Of a stretch of 34,740 nucleotides of DNA, positions 15,538-24,838 are shown piece by piece; position 1 is the first letter of the stretch, and every line of letters starts with the position of its first letter. The DNA is from Synechococcaceae bacterium WB9_2_112 (GTDB taxonomy: Bacteria; Cyanobacteriota; Cyanobacteriia; PCC-6307; Cyanobiaceae), in assembly GCA_010027605.1 (NCBI GenBank), contig RGUW01000004.1, positions 1 to 34,740 of the forward strand, written 5' to 3'. The notes below the pieces were generated by a model. It was not told where the DNA came from and did no database searches. It was given only the letters and a program-made list of their open reading frames with translations. The translations under genes were made by a program, and so were the position numbers.

Positions 15538-16785
15538 TCATTGAAGCATCCTGACCAGGTTGTCGAGAGCACCAAGGGGAAGGACTTGATCCTCGGCATG
15601 CGGGGTCAGCAGAGATCGCAAGCGCAGCTGAGCGCTGGCAACCTCGTCATCCCCGATCACCGCAACCCAGGGAGCGCCGCTGCGCTCTGCGCGCTTGAAC
15701 TGCTTGCCGAACGCACTGCCACTGGCGTCGCGCTCCACGGCCAGTCCCAGCCGCCGCAGGCCCACCGCCAGGGCCAGGGCGGCCCGCTCGGCCGCCTCAC
15801 CCCGGCTCACCACATAGAGATCGGGAACGGCCGCTGCCAGTGCGCGTGCACCGGATGCCAGACGCTGCTCCAACAGCAGCACCAACCGCTCCATGCCCAG
15901 GGCCCAACCGATCGCCGGCGTCGACGGCCCGCCCAGCTGCTCGACCAGGCCGTCATAACGACCGCCGCCACAGACCGTGGCCTGGGCCCCCAGCTGGCTG
16001 CTGGTGATCTCGAAGGCGGTGTGGCTGTAGTAGTCGAGGCCTCGTACCAATCTGGGGTTGAGCACAACGGGGATGTCGAGCGCGCTCAGCGCCTCCTGCA
16101 CCTGGTCAAAGCGGGCCCGGCTCCCGGGGCTCAGGGCATCGGCCAGAGTCGGGGCGCCGGCCAGCAGAGCCTGGGTGTCGGGGTGCTTCGAATCGAGCAC
16201 CCGCAACGGGTTGGTGTGGATGCGCGCCTGGGAGTCGGCATCCAGCTGGGCGCGATGGGCCTCGAGCCAGGTCACCAGCTGATCGCGGTAGCCGGCCCGG
16301 TCTGCGGGGCTGCCCAGGCTGTTGATCTCGAGGGCCAGAGCACCGACGCCAAGATCGGCCAGCAGATCCCAGGCCAGGGCAATCACTTCGGCATCGCTGG
16401 TCGCATCGGCCACCCCCAGCCACTCGACACCGATCTGATGGAACTGCCGCTGACGACCAGCCTGGGGACGCTCGTAACGAAACATCGGGCCGCCATACCA
16501 GAGGCGCTGGGCCCCCTGGCTCAACAGGCCGTGCTCGATCGCGGCGCGCACCACCGACGCCGTGCCCTCGGGGCGCAGGGTGCAGCTGCGCTTTTTTTTA
16601 TCTAATATCTCTTTCACAAGTTCCCTGGAGTCGATTTTTTCACTCACACGGCTGATTAACTCTTGCGACAAATTACCGAGAAACTCACGTCGAGTTTTAT
16701 TTGCGGATTCGAGAATGCCTCCCAGAAGCTCTTTCGGCAGCTTGAACTCGCTGACCATGCCTCGAAGGCTCTGAAGCTTGCTCAC
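15538..16785 (-). CDS. hisS: Histidyl-tRNA synthetase with its N-terminal segment replaced
   Basis: Class II histidyl-tRNA synthetase, 415 residues, GTG start at 16785. Residues 1-11 ([11 protein letters not shown]) match the cyanobacterial HisS start. From residue 66 ([17 protein letters not shown]) the rest is normal: motif 2 [17 protein letters not shown], histidine-specific [13 protein letters not shown], motif 3 [14 protein letters not shown], and a C-terminal anticodon-binding domain. Residues 12-65 are unrelated to HisS. They replace about 60 residues that should hold motif 1 and the first strands of the catalytic dimer interface. The gene starts 4 bp after ugd and looks co-transcribed with it. 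As it stands the enzyme is unlikely to be a standard synthetase. Either the sequence is a chimeric assembly, another hisS exists, or this copy is altered. Confidence 0.85.
   Translation of the reverse strand: MSKLQSLRGMVSEFKLPKELLGGILESANKTRREFLGNLSQELISRVSEKIDSRELVKEILDKKKRSCTLRPEGTASVVRAAIEHGLLSQGAQRLWYGGPMFRYERPQAGRQRQFHQIGVEWLGVADATSDAEVIALAWDLLADLGVGALALEINSLGSPADRAGYRDQLVTWLEAHRAQLDADSQARIHTNPLRVLDSKHPDTQALLAGAPTLADALSPGSRARFDQVQEALSALDIPVVLNPRLVRGLDYYSHTAFEITSSQLGAQATVCGGGRYDGLVEQLGGPSTPAIGWALGMERLVLLLEQRLASGARALAAAVPDLYVVSRGEAAERAALALAVGLRRLGLAVERDASGSAFGKQFKRAERSGAPWVAVIGDDEVASAQLRLRSLLTPHAEDQVLPLGALDNLVRMLQ
16591..16752 (-). other. AT-rich heterologous block inside hisS
   Basis: This 162-bp in-frame block encodes residues 12-65 of the HisS ORF, a charged, helix-like sequence ([19 protein letters not shown], then [20 protein letters not shown]). 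It is much AT-richer than the flanking hisS and ugd sequence. It could begin at an internal ATG (16758), which is also the conserved Met10 of HisS. On the coding strand it ends with an A8 run (T8 at 16592-16599), encoding KKK just before normal HisS resumes. It weakly recalls the first part of small helical proteins of the LPKE-type found in proteobacteria, but I cannot name the source. Confidence 0.7.
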
Positions 16786-16789
16786 CTGC

Positions 16790-18205
16790 TCAGCCCTCGC
16801 CGACGCGCCACACCTTCAAGCCTGCAGCCCTCGCCCCGGCGGCATCGCAGATCGCCCGGGCATCAAACAACCAGGCCGGTTGACGCATCAGTGCAGCCAG
16901 AGCTGGCCAGTCGAGGGCGGCAAACTGCTGCCATTCGGTGAGCACCAGCACCGCATCGGCCCCGCGCACCGCTGCATCGGGCGATGGGGCCACCTGCCAC
17001 ACCCCCTCGCCGCTGAGCCCATGGCCGGACTGGGCCTCCTGGGGGTGCTGGCCCAGATCAAGCGCCATCTGTGCAGCGCTGACCTTGGGATCGAAAATGG
17101 CCAGTTGTGCCCCTTCCTCAAGCAGATCCGCGCAGATGCGGATCGCCGGAGTCTCGCGGGTGTCATTGGTATCGGCCTTGAAGGCAAACCCCAGCACGGC
17201 GATGCGCTTGCCTGTGACGGTGCCGAACAGGTTCTGCACCACCTTGGTGCTGATGCGGTGCTGCTGCCAGGAGTTGAGGCTGACCACCGACTCCCAGTAG
17301 CCCGCCACCTCATCAAGGCCGTAATGGCGACACAGATAGACCAGATTCAGGATGTCCTTCTGAAAGCAGCTGCCACCGAAACCAGGTCCGGCCTTGAGAA
17401 ACTTGGGGCCGATGCGGCTGTCGGCACCGATCGCCCGCGCCACCTCGCGCACGTCGGCACCGGTGGCTTCGCACAAGGCGGCAATGCTGTTGATCGAACT
17501 GATGCGCTGGGCCAGAAAGGAGTTGGCCGTGAGTTTGGAGAGCTCGCTGCTCCAGACGTTGGTGCGCAGGATCCGCTCGGCGGGCACCCACTGCTGATAG
17601 ATCGACGCCAGCGCTTCGATCGCGGCTGGGTCTTCACCCCCGATCAGCACCCGATCGGGGGCCTCGAGATCGCTGATCGCCGTGCCCTCGGCCAGAAACT
17701 CAGGGTTGGAGAGCACCTCAAAACTCTTGCGTCCGGTTGGGGTTTCCCCCTCAGCGGCGCCCAGGATCGTCTTGATCACCGCGGCGGTGCGCACCGGCAG
17801 GGTGCTCTTCTCGACCACGATCGTGTGGCCCTGGGCCGCTGCCGCCACCTGGCGCGCCGAGGCCTCGATCCAGCGCAGGTCGCTGGCCTGGCCGGCGCCG
17901 ATGCCCTTGGTCTTGGTGGGGGTATTGACCGACAGAAAGACCATGTCGGCCTGGGCGATGGCAGCGTCGACCTCGGTCGAGAAATGCAGGTTGCGCCCCC
18001 GGCAACGGCCCACCACCGCATCGAGGCCGGGTTCATACACCGGCAGCCGGCTCAGATCGGGATCGTTCCAGGCGGCGATGCGGGCCGCATTGAGGTCGAC
18101 GACGGTCACCTGAATGTGGGGGCAACGATCGGCGATGACCGCCATCGTCGGACCGCCCACGTACCCGGCGCCGATGCAGCAGATCGACTGAATCGCGTTG
18201 CTCAT
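16790..18205 (-). CDS. ugd: UDP-glucose 6-dehydrogenase
   Basis: Oxidises UDP-glucose to UDP-glucuronate with two NAD+. The 471-residue protein is of the longer, eukaryote-like type: N-terminal NAD motif [31 protein letters not shown], then [12 protein letters not shown]. The catalytic cysteine is in [13 protein letters not shown], and the C-terminal UDP-binding domain has [21 protein letters not shown] at 18205 overlaps the upstream UXS stop by ATGA. Its product feeds the adjacent UXS and the GlcA epimerase at 9050. Confidence 0.96.
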   Translation of the reverse strand: MSNAIQSICCIGAGYVGGPTMAVIADRCPHIQVTVVDLNAARIAAWNDPDLSRLPVYEPGLDAVVGRCRGRNLHFSTEVDAAIAQADMVFLSVNTPTKTKGIGAGQASDLRWIEASARQVAAAAQGHTIVVEKSTLPVRTAAVIKTILGAAEGETPTGRKSFEVLSNPEFLAEGTAISDLEAPDRVLIGGEDPAAIEALASIYQQWVPAERILRTNVWSSELSKLTANSFLAQRISSINSIAALCEATGADVREVARAIGADSRIGPKFLKAGPGFGGSCFQKDILNLVYLCRHYGLDEVAGYWESVVSLNSWQQHRISTKVVQNLFGTVTGKRIAVLGFAFKADTNDTRETPAIRICADLLEEGAQLAIFDPKVSAAQMALDLGQHPQEAQSGHGLSGEGVWQVAPSPDAAVRGADAVLVLTEWQQFAALDWPALAALMRQPAWLFDARAICDAAGARAAGLKVWRVGEG

Positions 18206-19140
18206 GCCTGCAGGACCTCACGGAAGTGGGCAATGGTGGGCTCCAGACCCTGCTCCAGAGGGACCGTGGGCTCCCACCCCAGCTCGCGCTGCGCCAGATC
18301 GATCACGGGCTGGCGCTGCATCGGATCGTCCTGGGGCAGCGGCTTCTCAATCAGGGCCAGGCCGGGATTGATGCGATCGCGCACCAGTTCGGCCAGCTGG
18401 CGGATCGTGAACTCGCCGGGATTGCCCAGGTTGATCGGACCCGTGTGACCGCCGTTCATCAGGCGGATCAACCCCTCCACCAGGTCATCCACGTAGCAGA
18501 AGCTGCGGGTCTGACGGCCATCGCCATAGAGGGTCAGGGACTCACCGCGCAGGGCCTGCACAATGAAGTTGCTGACCACGCGGCCATCGTTGGGCAGCAT
18601 GCGCGGGCCGTAGGTGTTGAAGATCCGCGCCACGCGGATCGCCACACCGTGCATGCGGTGGTAGTCGAAACACAGGGTCTCGGCGATGCGCTTCCCCTCG
18701 TCGTAGCAACTGCGGATGCCGGTGGTGTTGACGCAGCCCCGGTAGCTCTCGGGCTGGGGGTGCACCTCGGGATCGCCATACACCTCGCTGGTGCTGGCCA
18801 GCAGCAACCGCGCCCCCACCCGCTTGGCCAGGCCCAGCATGTTGGCCGTGCCAAGAAAGCTGGTCTTGGCGGTCTTGATCGGGTTGAACTGGTAGTGCAC
18901 CGGGGAGGCTGGGCAGGCAAGGTGCCAGATCCGATCCACCTCGAGGCGGATCGGTTCGGTCACGTCGTGCCGGATCAGCTCAAACCGCGGATGGCCGATC
19001 CAGCGAGCCACGTTGGCCTTGCGACCGGTGAAATAGTTGTCGAGGCAGATCACCTCGTCGCCGGCCTGCATCAGCCGATCGACCAGATGGGAGCCCACGA
19101 AACCGGCACCGCCGGTCACCAGATGGCGCAACAAGCTCAT
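18202..19140 (-). CDS. uxs: UDP-glucuronate decarboxylase (UDP-xylose synthase)
   Basis: NAD-dependent decarboxylase making UDP-xylose from UDP-GlcA, 312 residues. Family motifs are [11 protein letters not shown] at the N-terminus, [32 protein letters not shown], the catalytic RSCYDEGKR (YxxxK), and IFNTYGPRM. Start ATG at 19140 overlaps the fcl stop as ATGA; the 31-residue upstream track extension lies within fcl. It shares an ATGA overlap with ugd at its end, so substrate supply and use are translationally coupled. Confidence 0.95.
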   Translation of the reverse strand: MSLLRHLVTGGAGFVGSHLVDRLMQAGDEVICLDNYFTGRKANVARWIGHPRFELIRHDVTEPIRLEVDRIWHLACPASPVHYQFNPIKTAKTSFLGTANMLGLAKRVGARLLLASTSEVYGDPEVHPQPESYRGCVNTTGIRSCYDEGKRIAETLCFDYHRMHGVAIRVARIFNTYGPRMLPNDGRVVSNFIVQALRGESLTLYGDGRQTRSFCYVDDLVEGLIRLMNGGHTGPINLGNPGEFTIRQLAELVRDRINPGLALIEKPLPQDDPMQRQPVIDLAQRELGWEPTVPLEQGLEPTIAHFREVLQA

Positions 19141-20186
19141 AGACGCACAGCTTCGCGGTTGGCAGCCAGCCGGGCAGCGAAGTCGCCGTAGGTGCTGGCC
19201 AGCCCATCCTGCAGGGTGATGCGGGCACGCCAACCCAGAGCAGCCAGGCGGCTCACATCCAGCAACTTGCGTGGGGTGCCATCGGGCTTGCTGGCATCCC
19301 AGGAGATGGCGCCCTCAAAACCAACGACCGACGCCACGGTCTCGGCGGCCTCGCGGATGGTCACATCCACCCCGGTGCCCACATTGAGGTGGTTGAGAGG
19401 CCCCAGATCCTCGCCGGCCGGGCCCTGGCCGCGGGGTGCATCGGGAGCCGCAGGATCCCAGTGCTCGAGGGCAAACACCGCCGCCTCGCCGAGATCGTCG
19501 ACATGCAGAAACTCGCGCATCGGTGTGCCGGTGCCCCAGCACACCACACCGGAGGCGTTGGCTTCCCGGGCCTCGTGAAAGCGGCGAAGCAAGGCCGGCA
19601 GCACGTGGCTGCCGGTGGGGTGGTAATTGTCGCCCGGCCCATAGAGATTGGTGGGCATCAGGCTGATGGCGTCGAAGCCATGCTGCTGGCGCAGGGCCTC
19701 ACACAGCTTGAGCCCGGCGATCTTGGCCACTGCGTACCACTGATTGGTGGGCTCGAGCGCCCCGGTGAGCAACGCCTCTTCGACGATCGGTTGGGCGGCC
19801 AGCTTGGGGTAGATGCAGCTGCTGCCCAGAAACAGCAGCCGCCGCACACCACTGCGCCAGGCCGCTTCGATCACGTTGTTCTGGATCCTGAGGTTCTCCA
19901 GCAGAAAGTCGGCCGGGTAGGTGGCATTGGCGTGGATGCCGCCCACCTTCGCCGCCGCCAGCACCACCACCGTGGGCTGCTGCGCGGCAAACCAGCGTTC
20001 GACCGCCAGTGGATCCAGCAGGTCAAGCTGATCGCGACCGGCCGTCAGCAAGGCCCCACCGCGCTCAGGGTTGCCATAGCCAGCCTTGAGCAGAGCCCGG
20101 CAGATCGCACTGCCGGCCATGCCCCGATGCCCGGCCACGGCGATTCGGTCGGCTGGGCTGATCAAGGTCCCCATCACCGCACTCAT
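19137..20186 (-). CDS. fcl: GDP-L-fucose synthase
   Basis: Bifunctional epimerase/reductase turning GDP-4-keto-6-deoxy-mannose into GDP-L-fucose with NADPH. Motifs are [15 protein letters not shown] at the nucleotide site, [28 protein letters not shown], and the catalytic [12 protein letters not shown] (YxxxK). [21 protein letters not shown] is near-diagnostic. The protein has 349 residues, slightly longer than the roughly 320 usual, with an insert near [22 protein letters not shown] at 20186 overlaps the gmd stop (ATGA), fitting direct pathway coupling. Confidence 0.95.
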   Translation of the reverse strand: MSAVMGTLISPADRIAVAGHRGMAGSAICRALLKAGYGNPERGGALLTAGRDQLDLLDPLAVERWFAAQQPTVVVLAAAKVGGIHANATYPADFLLENLRIQNNVIEAAWRSGVRRLLFLGSSCIYPKLAAQPIVEEALLTGALEPTNQWYAVAKIAGLKLCEALRQQHGFDAISLMPTNLYGPGDNYHPTGSHVLPALLRRFHEAREANASGVVCWGTGTPMREFLHVDDLGEAAVFALEHWDPAAPDAPRGQGPAGEDLGPLNHLNVGTGVDVTIREAAETVASVVGFEGAISWDASKPDGTPRKLLDVSRLAALGWRARITLQDGLASTYGDFAARLAANREAVRL

Positions 20187-21388
20187 GGCTGCGTGGACGT
20201 GACCGCCAGCGGATTGGTGGGCGGATTCTCCATCGAACCAACCACGTTGAAGCCCTTGCGGCGCAGCAGGGCCTCTTTGGCGGCTTCTTCTTTGTCAGCA
20301 GCCACCATTTCGGCCACCAGCTCCTCGAGGGTGGTGGTCGGGGTCCAGCCCAGCTTCTCCCTGGCCCGGGTGGGGTCACCCAGCAGGGTCTCCACCTCGG
20401 CCGGGCGGAAGTAGCGCGGATCGATGCGCACCACCACCGCGCCGGTGTCGCTGCGACAGCCGGTCTCGGCGACCCCCTCGCCGCTCCAGACCATGGGGCC
20501 CCAGCCCAGCTCAGCAGCGGTCAGTTCAATGAAGCGGCGCACCGACTCCTGCCGGCCGGTGGCGATCACAAAGTCTTCGGGGATGCCCTGCTGCTGCAGC
20601 ATGCGCCACTGCATCTCGACATAGTCGCGGGCGTGGCCCCAGTCGCGCAGCGAATCAAGGTTGCCCATGAACAGGCACTGATCCAGACCGGCATCGATGC
20701 GCGCCAGGCCGCGGGTGATCTTGCGGGTCACGAATGTTTCACCCCGACGCGGTGATTCGTGGTTGAACAGGATGCCGTTGCAGGCATACATCCCGTAGCT
20801 CTCGCGGTAATTGACCGTGATCCAGTAGGCATAGAGCTTGGCCACCCCATAGGGGCTGCGCGGGTAGAACGGCGTCGTCTCCTTTTGCGGGATCTCCTGC
20901 ACCAGGCCATACAGCTCACTGGTGCTCGCCTGATAGATGCGGGTCTTGGCCGTCAGCCCCAGAATCCGTACGGCCTCGAGAATGCGCAGGGTTCCAAGAG
21001 CGTCGCTGTTGGCCGTGTATTCGGGCGACTCAAAGCTGACCTGCACGTGGCTCTGGGCGCCCAGGTTGTAGATCTCATCGGGCTGCACCTGTTGAATGAT
21101 GCGGATCAGGTTGGTGCTGTCGGTCAGGTCGCCGTAATGCAGCACCAGGCGCGGGGGCTGTCCGCTGGAACCAGTCTCGTGGGGGTCCTGGTAGAGGTGA
21201 TCAATGCGATCGGTGTTGAAGCTGCTGGCCCGCCGCTTGATGCCATGCACCACATAGCCCTTGCTGAGCAGAAGCTCGGCCAGGTAGCTGCCGTCCTGAC
21301 CGGTGATGCCGGTGATCAGTGCGATGCGCCCTGTGCAATCTGCAGCCAAGCTGTCAACGCGATCCACCACACCACCCCCCGGAGCCAT
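20183..21388 (-). CDS. gmd: GDP-mannose 4,6-dehydratase
   Basis: First committed step of GDP-fucose (or GDP-rhamnose) synthesis. The 401-residue protein has the NADP motif [65 protein letters not shown], catalytic [12 protein letters not shown], and [17 protein letters not shown]-terminal region [20 protein letters not shown] is conserved. The first gene of the minus-strand run gmd-fcl-uxs-ugd-hisS-GT. Only 56 bp separate its start from the divergent galE copy 2, so both promoters must fit there or within gene ends. Confidence 0.96.
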   Translation of the reverse strand: MAPGGGVVDRVDSLAADCTGRIALITGITGQDGSYLAELLLSKGYVVHGIKRRASSFNTDRIDHLYQDPHETGSSGQPPRLVLHYGDLTDSTNLIRIIQQVQPDEIYNLGAQSHVQVSFESPEYTANSDALGTLRILEAVRILGLTAKTRIYQASTSELYGLVQEIPQKETTPFYPRSPYGVAKLYAYWITVNYRESYGMYACNGILFNHESPRRGETFVTRKITRGLARIDAGLDQCLFMGNLDSLRDWGHARDYVEMQWRMLQQQGIPEDFVIATGRQESVRRFIELTAAELGWGPMVWSGEGVAETGCRSDTGAVVVRIDPRYFRPAEVETLLGDPTRAREKLGWTPTTTLEELVAEMVAADKEEAAKEALLRRKGFNVVGSMENPPTNPLAVTSTQP

Positions 21389-21444
21389 GGGGCGATTCTG
21401 CAGGACAGACGCCTGCCAGAGTCAGCTGTGGTAGCCGCACCCCC

Positions 21445-22494
21445 ATGGCCCATCTGCTGATCACCGGAGGGGCGGGCTTCATCGGCAGCCACACAGCCCT
21501 GGTGCTGCTGCAGGCCGGCCACAGCCTGGTGGTGCTCGACAACTTCACCAACAGCAGCCCGGAAGCACTGCGCAGGGTTGCCGAGCTGGCCGGTCTGGAC
21601 GCCGACAGCCCTCGCCTGCAGGTCATCGCGGGCGACATCCGCAGCTCGGGGGATCTGGACCGTGCCCTGGCCATGGCGGCCCCGGGTGGCGATCCCGTGG
21701 CAGGAGTGATCCATTTCGCCGGGCTCAAGGCCGTGGGCGAATCGGTGCAGCAACCGCTGCGCTACTGGGACGTGAACGTCAATGGCAGTCGCCAGCTGGT
21801 GGAGGCGATGCAACGCCATGGTTGCCGCACCCTGGTGTTCAGCAGCACCTCGACGGTCTACGGCGAACCTCAGCGGTTCCCGATCACCGAAACCTGTGCC
21901 ACCGATCCAAGGCACCCCTACGCCCAGACCAAGCTGGCGGTCGAGTGGATGCTGCAGGCACTCGAGACCAGCGAAGCGGGGTGGTGCATCGGCCGTCTGC
22001 GCTATTTCAACCCCGTGGGAGCCCATCCGAGCGGTCGCATCGGCGAAAACCCCCTGGGAATCCCCAACAACCTGTTCCCGTTCATCACCCAGGTGGCCAG
22101 TGGCCAGCGACCCCTGCTGCGGATCTTCGGTGACGACTGGCCCACACCTGATGGCACCGGCATCCGTGACTATCTGCATGTAATGGATCTGGCCGAGGCC
22201 CATGGCCTGGCTCTCGACTGGCTGCTGCAACACCGCCGCAGCCTGCCGGTGCTGAACCTGGGCACCGGCCGCGGTCTCAGCGTGCTCGAGGTGGTGCAGG
22301 CCTTCGAAACGGCGACGGGGCGCACCATTCCCAGGGAGCTGGTGGGACGCCGCGACGGCGATGTGGCCCGGCTCGAAGGCTGCCCCGAGTTGGCAGCCGC
22401 GACCCTGGGCTGGCGTGCCAGCCGCAGCCTGGAGCAGATGTGCCGTGATGGCTGGACCTGGCAGAACGCCAACCCGCGGGGTTATGGCGGCTGA
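21445..22494 (+). CDS. galE: UDP-glucose 4-epimerase, copy 2
   Basis: Second GalE, 349 residues: TGGAGFIGSHTALVLL, HFAGLKAVGES, STSTVYGEPQ, catalytic HPYAQTKLAVEW, LRYFNPVGAHPSGRIGE. It is clearly paralogous to the copy at 10145 but lacks its Gln/Arg/His insert and differs in the NAD-site residue following GAG (F rather than Y). ATG at 21445 is chosen; the track extension to 21319 lies in gmd antisense. The 3' end overlaps the start of the SelD fusion gene by 11 bp. Confidence 0.92.
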   Translation: MAHLLITGGAGFIGSHTALVLLQAGHSLVVLDNFTNSSPEALRRVAELAGLDADSPRLQVIAGDIRSSGDLDRALAMAAPGGDPVAGVIHFAGLKAVGESVQQPLRYWDVNVNGSRQLVEAMQRHGCRTLVFSSTSTVYGEPQRFPITETCATDPRHPYAQTKLAVEWMLQALETSEAGWCIGRLRYFNPVGAHPSGRIGENPLGIPNNLFPFITQVASGQRPLLRIFGDDWPTPDGTGIRDYLHVMDLAEAHGLALDWLLQHRRSLPVLNLGTGRGLSVLEVVQAFETATGRTIPRELVGRRDGDVARLEGCPELAAATLGWRASRSLEQMCRDGWTWQNANPRGYGG

Positions 22495-24649
22495 ACCCGA
22501 AGGTCGACATCTGATCCTGGCGGGGGGTGGCCACAGCCACGCTCTGGTGTTGCGCCGCTGGGCGATGCAACCGCGCCACAGGCCCAGAGGCTGGATCACC
22601 CTGGTGAGCCGCGGCTCCACGGCGCTCTATTCAGGCATGGTGCCCGGGCTGGTGGCGGGGCTCTACAGCCACCAGCAAGTCGCCATCGACCTCAGGCGCC
22701 TGGCCCTGCAGGCGGGCGTGAACCTGATCGTGGCCGAGATCAACGGCCTCGACCTCGACGGCCGACGGCTGCTGCTGCAGGGCCGGCCACCGCTGCGCTT
22801 CGACTGGCTCAGCCTCGATGTGGGTGCTGAGACCAACAGCGACGCGTCAACACCAGCGGGGCTGCCGGTCAAACCGCTGGAGCCGTTTCTGAGCTGGTGT
22901 GCGCAGCAGGGCGACGCGTGCGCCGTGCGGGTGGTGGGCAGCGGCGCCGCCGCCGTCGAGGTGGCCCTGGCGCTCAGGGCCCGGGGTCTGCAGCCATGGT
23001 TGCAGACGCGCGCCAGCGGCCTGGCTCTGGGTTCAGAGCGGGCCAACCGTCTGGTTGCAGCAGAGCTGCAGAAGGCGGGCATCGCTCCCCAGGGACCCAG
23101 CGGTGCGGCAGGCGTGCCCAACGATGCCCCCAGCATCGCCTGCACCGGCAGCCGGGCGCCGCTCTGGCTGACGGCCAGCGGTCTGCCGACAGGCCAGCGG
23201 GGGCGGGTGTGCACCACCGCAACCCTGCAGGTTGTGGGCCGGCCCGAGATCTTTGCCAGTGGTGACTGCGCTGTGATCGCCGCCAACCCGCGGCCGCCCG
23301 CGGGCGTGTGGGCGGTGCGGGCCGCACCGGTGCTGGCGATCAACCTGGAACGCGTGCTGACGGGTCGCCCCCTGCAGCGCTGGCGCCCGCAACGTCAGGC
23401 CCTGCAACTGCTGGGCGATGGCGGTGTGGGCGGTGTCCCCAGGGCCATCGCCCTCTGGGGGCCGCTGACCCTGGGGCCCAGCCGCTGGTTATGGCGCATC
23501 AAGGACCGGATCGACCGCCGCTTCATGGCGGCTTTTGACACCGTCACACCAGCCATGGGAAATGGCGACGCCAGCCGCATGGGCTGCCGCGGTTGCGCGG
23601 CCAAGGTCGCCGCTTCAGCGCTCGAGGCCGCCCTGCATGACCTTGAAGACCCGGGCAACAGCATCCAGGCGGCCGTGCAGCCCCTGATTCAGGACGATGC
23701 GGCCGTCACGGGCACGGATGGTCGTGGACAGTGGCTGCTGCAGAGCGTGGATGGTTTTCCGGCCCTGGTGAGCGACCCCTGGCTCAACGGTCGCCTCACA
23801 ACCCTGCACGCCTGCAGCGACCTGTGGGCCTGCGGGGCTCGGCTTGAAAGCGCTCAGGCCGTGGTGACCCTGCCGGTGCTGGGCCCGCGGCTGCAGAGCG
23901 ACCTGCTGCTCCAGACCCTGGCTGGGGTGCGTTCGGTGCTCGATCCACTGGAAGCCCGACTGATCGGCGGCCACACGCTCGAGGCGCGCGACGCCATGAC
24001 CGGCGCAGGGCTGAGCCTGATGCTCACGGTCAACGGCAGCGCCCCGGCCGGGCGCCTGTGGCGCAAAGGCCCGGTGCAGCCGGGCGATGCCCTGATCCTG
24101 ATGCGACCGATCGGCACCGGGGTGTTGTTTGCGGCGGCCATGGCCGGTGCGTCACAGCCCGATTGGATGGATCGGGCCCTGACCGTGATGCAGCAGAGCC
24201 AGGCGCCGCTGGTGGCACTGCTGGCCGCCCACGGCTGCCGCGCCTGCACCGACATCACCGGCTTCGGGCTGCTCGGTCACCTGGGCGAGATGCTCAACCC
24301 CAGGGGCGACAACACAAGCAGTCGCCGCCGAACGGCGACCCGGGTGCAGTTGAACACTGCCGCCCTGGCCAAGCTCGCCCTGCCCGGAGCCCTGGAGCTG
24401 TTGTCCGCAGGCCATGCCAGCACCCTGGCCCCGGCCAACGGGCGCGCCCTGGCCCTGCTCGAAGGGGCCGTCACCCTCACCGAAACGGCCAATGCAGCCC
24501 TGCTGCAGCTGCTGATCGATCCCCAGACCTGCGGCCCCCTGCTGGCCGCCCTGCCTGCCCAACGCGCCCCTGAGGCGTTGCTCGCCCTGCATCAGCAGGG
24601 GTTCGACCAGGCCGCGGTGATTGGTCGCGTTCTGCAGCCGTCCAGCTGA
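22484..24649 (+). CDS. selD: NADH-dehydrogenase-like/selenide, water dikinase fusion protein
   Basis: Two-domain protein of 721 residues. Residues 1 to about 350 are a pyridine-nucleotide-disulfide oxidoreductase (type II NADH dehydrogenase-like): FAD motif LAGGGHSHALVLRRW, second dinucleotide motif VVGSGAAAVEVAL, and FAD-binding FASGDCAVI. Residues from about 365 are SelD, which makes selenophosphate from selenide and ATP. This part has MGCRGCAAK (Cys368, Cys371), DDAAV, VDGFPALVSDPW, GGHTLEARD and TDITGFGLLGHLGEM. The catalytic position is Cys, with no in-frame TGA, so no selenocysteine is needed. The fusion is known in cyanobacteria. ATG at 22484 overlaps the galE end by 11 bp; an upstream start inside galE cannot be excluded. 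Confidence 0.93.
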   Translation: MAAEPEGRHLILAGGGHSHALVLRRWAMQPRHRPRGWITLVSRGSTALYSGMVPGLVAGLYSHQQVAIDLRRLALQAGVNLIVAEINGLDLDGRRLLLQGRPPLRFDWLSLDVGAETNSDASTPAGLPVKPLEPFLSWCAQQGDACAVRVVGSGAAAVEVALALRARGLQPWLQTRASGLALGSERANRLVAAELQKAGIAPQGPSGAAGVPNDAPSIACTGSRAPLWLTASGLPTGQRGRVCTTATLQVVGRPEIFASGDCAVIAANPRPPAGVWAVRAAPVLAINLERVLTGRPLQRWRPQRQALQLLGDGGVGGVPRAIALWGPLTLGPSRWLWRIKDRIDRRFMAAFDTVTPAMGNGDASRMGCRGCAAKVAASALEAALHDLEDPGNSIQAAVQPLIQDDAAVTGTDGRGQWLLQSVDGFPALVSDPWLNGRLTTLHACSDLWACGARLESAQAVVTLPVLGPRLQSDLLLQTLAGVRSVLDPLEARLIGGHTLEARDAMTGAGLSLMLTVNGSAPAGRLWRKGPVQPGDALILMRPIGTGVLFAAAMAGASQPDWMDRALTVMQQSQAPLVALLAAHGCRACTDITGFGLLGHLGEMLNPRGDNTSSRRRTATRVQLNTAALAKLALPGALELLSAGHASTLAPANGRALALLEGAVTLTETANAALLQLLIDPQTCGPLLAALPAQRAPEALLALHQQGFDQAAVIGRVLQPSS

Positions 24650-24653
24650 ACCC

Positions 24654-24728
24654 GCAGCACTGAAGCCGGTGCTGCGTGCTATGGGCGGGTCGAACGCGCT
24701 GTGCGTCGAGCCGCTTCAGAAACCCGCC
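24654..24728. other. Paired hairpins in the selD/cca convergent interval
   Basis: The 189-bp interval between the two converging genes holds a GCAGCAC/GTGCTGC hairpin (24654-24660 with 24669-24675). A second, larger structure has GGCGGGT (24684-24690) pairing with ACCCGCC (24722-24728). Inside it is a smaller CGAACGC/GCGTCG stem. Neither has a clear T run on either side, so a termination role is only a guess. Nothing else was recognised in the interval. Confidence 0.3.
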
Positions 24729-24838
24729 AGAGTTCCGGCGCCTTGTTGAAGGGATCCCCCAAAGCACCCCCCAGGCGCGACCAACACCAACGTCAACGCT
24801 GAATCGACGGATGCGGGTTTCCAGCGACAGCCAGCTGT

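Noticed and set aside
1929-18380. HIP1 octamer GCGATCGC at 1929, 3718, 6999 and 18373
   Set aside because: Only four copies were noticed in 34.7 kb, which is not clearly above expectation for this GC content. It does not mark a special element here.
16778-18448. 556-residue plus-strand ORF
   Set aside because: Antisense to ugd and uxs, with no domain; both opposite genes are unmistakable. A third-position GC shadow.
23586-23600. Possible selenocysteine site in SelD
   Set aside because: The active-site region reads GCRGC with ordinary Cys codons and there is no in-frame TGA.
24650-24838. tRNA or small RNA in the selD/cca interval
   Set aside because: Hairpins are present but no cloverleaf with a TTC-type T-loop and acceptor stem could be formed.
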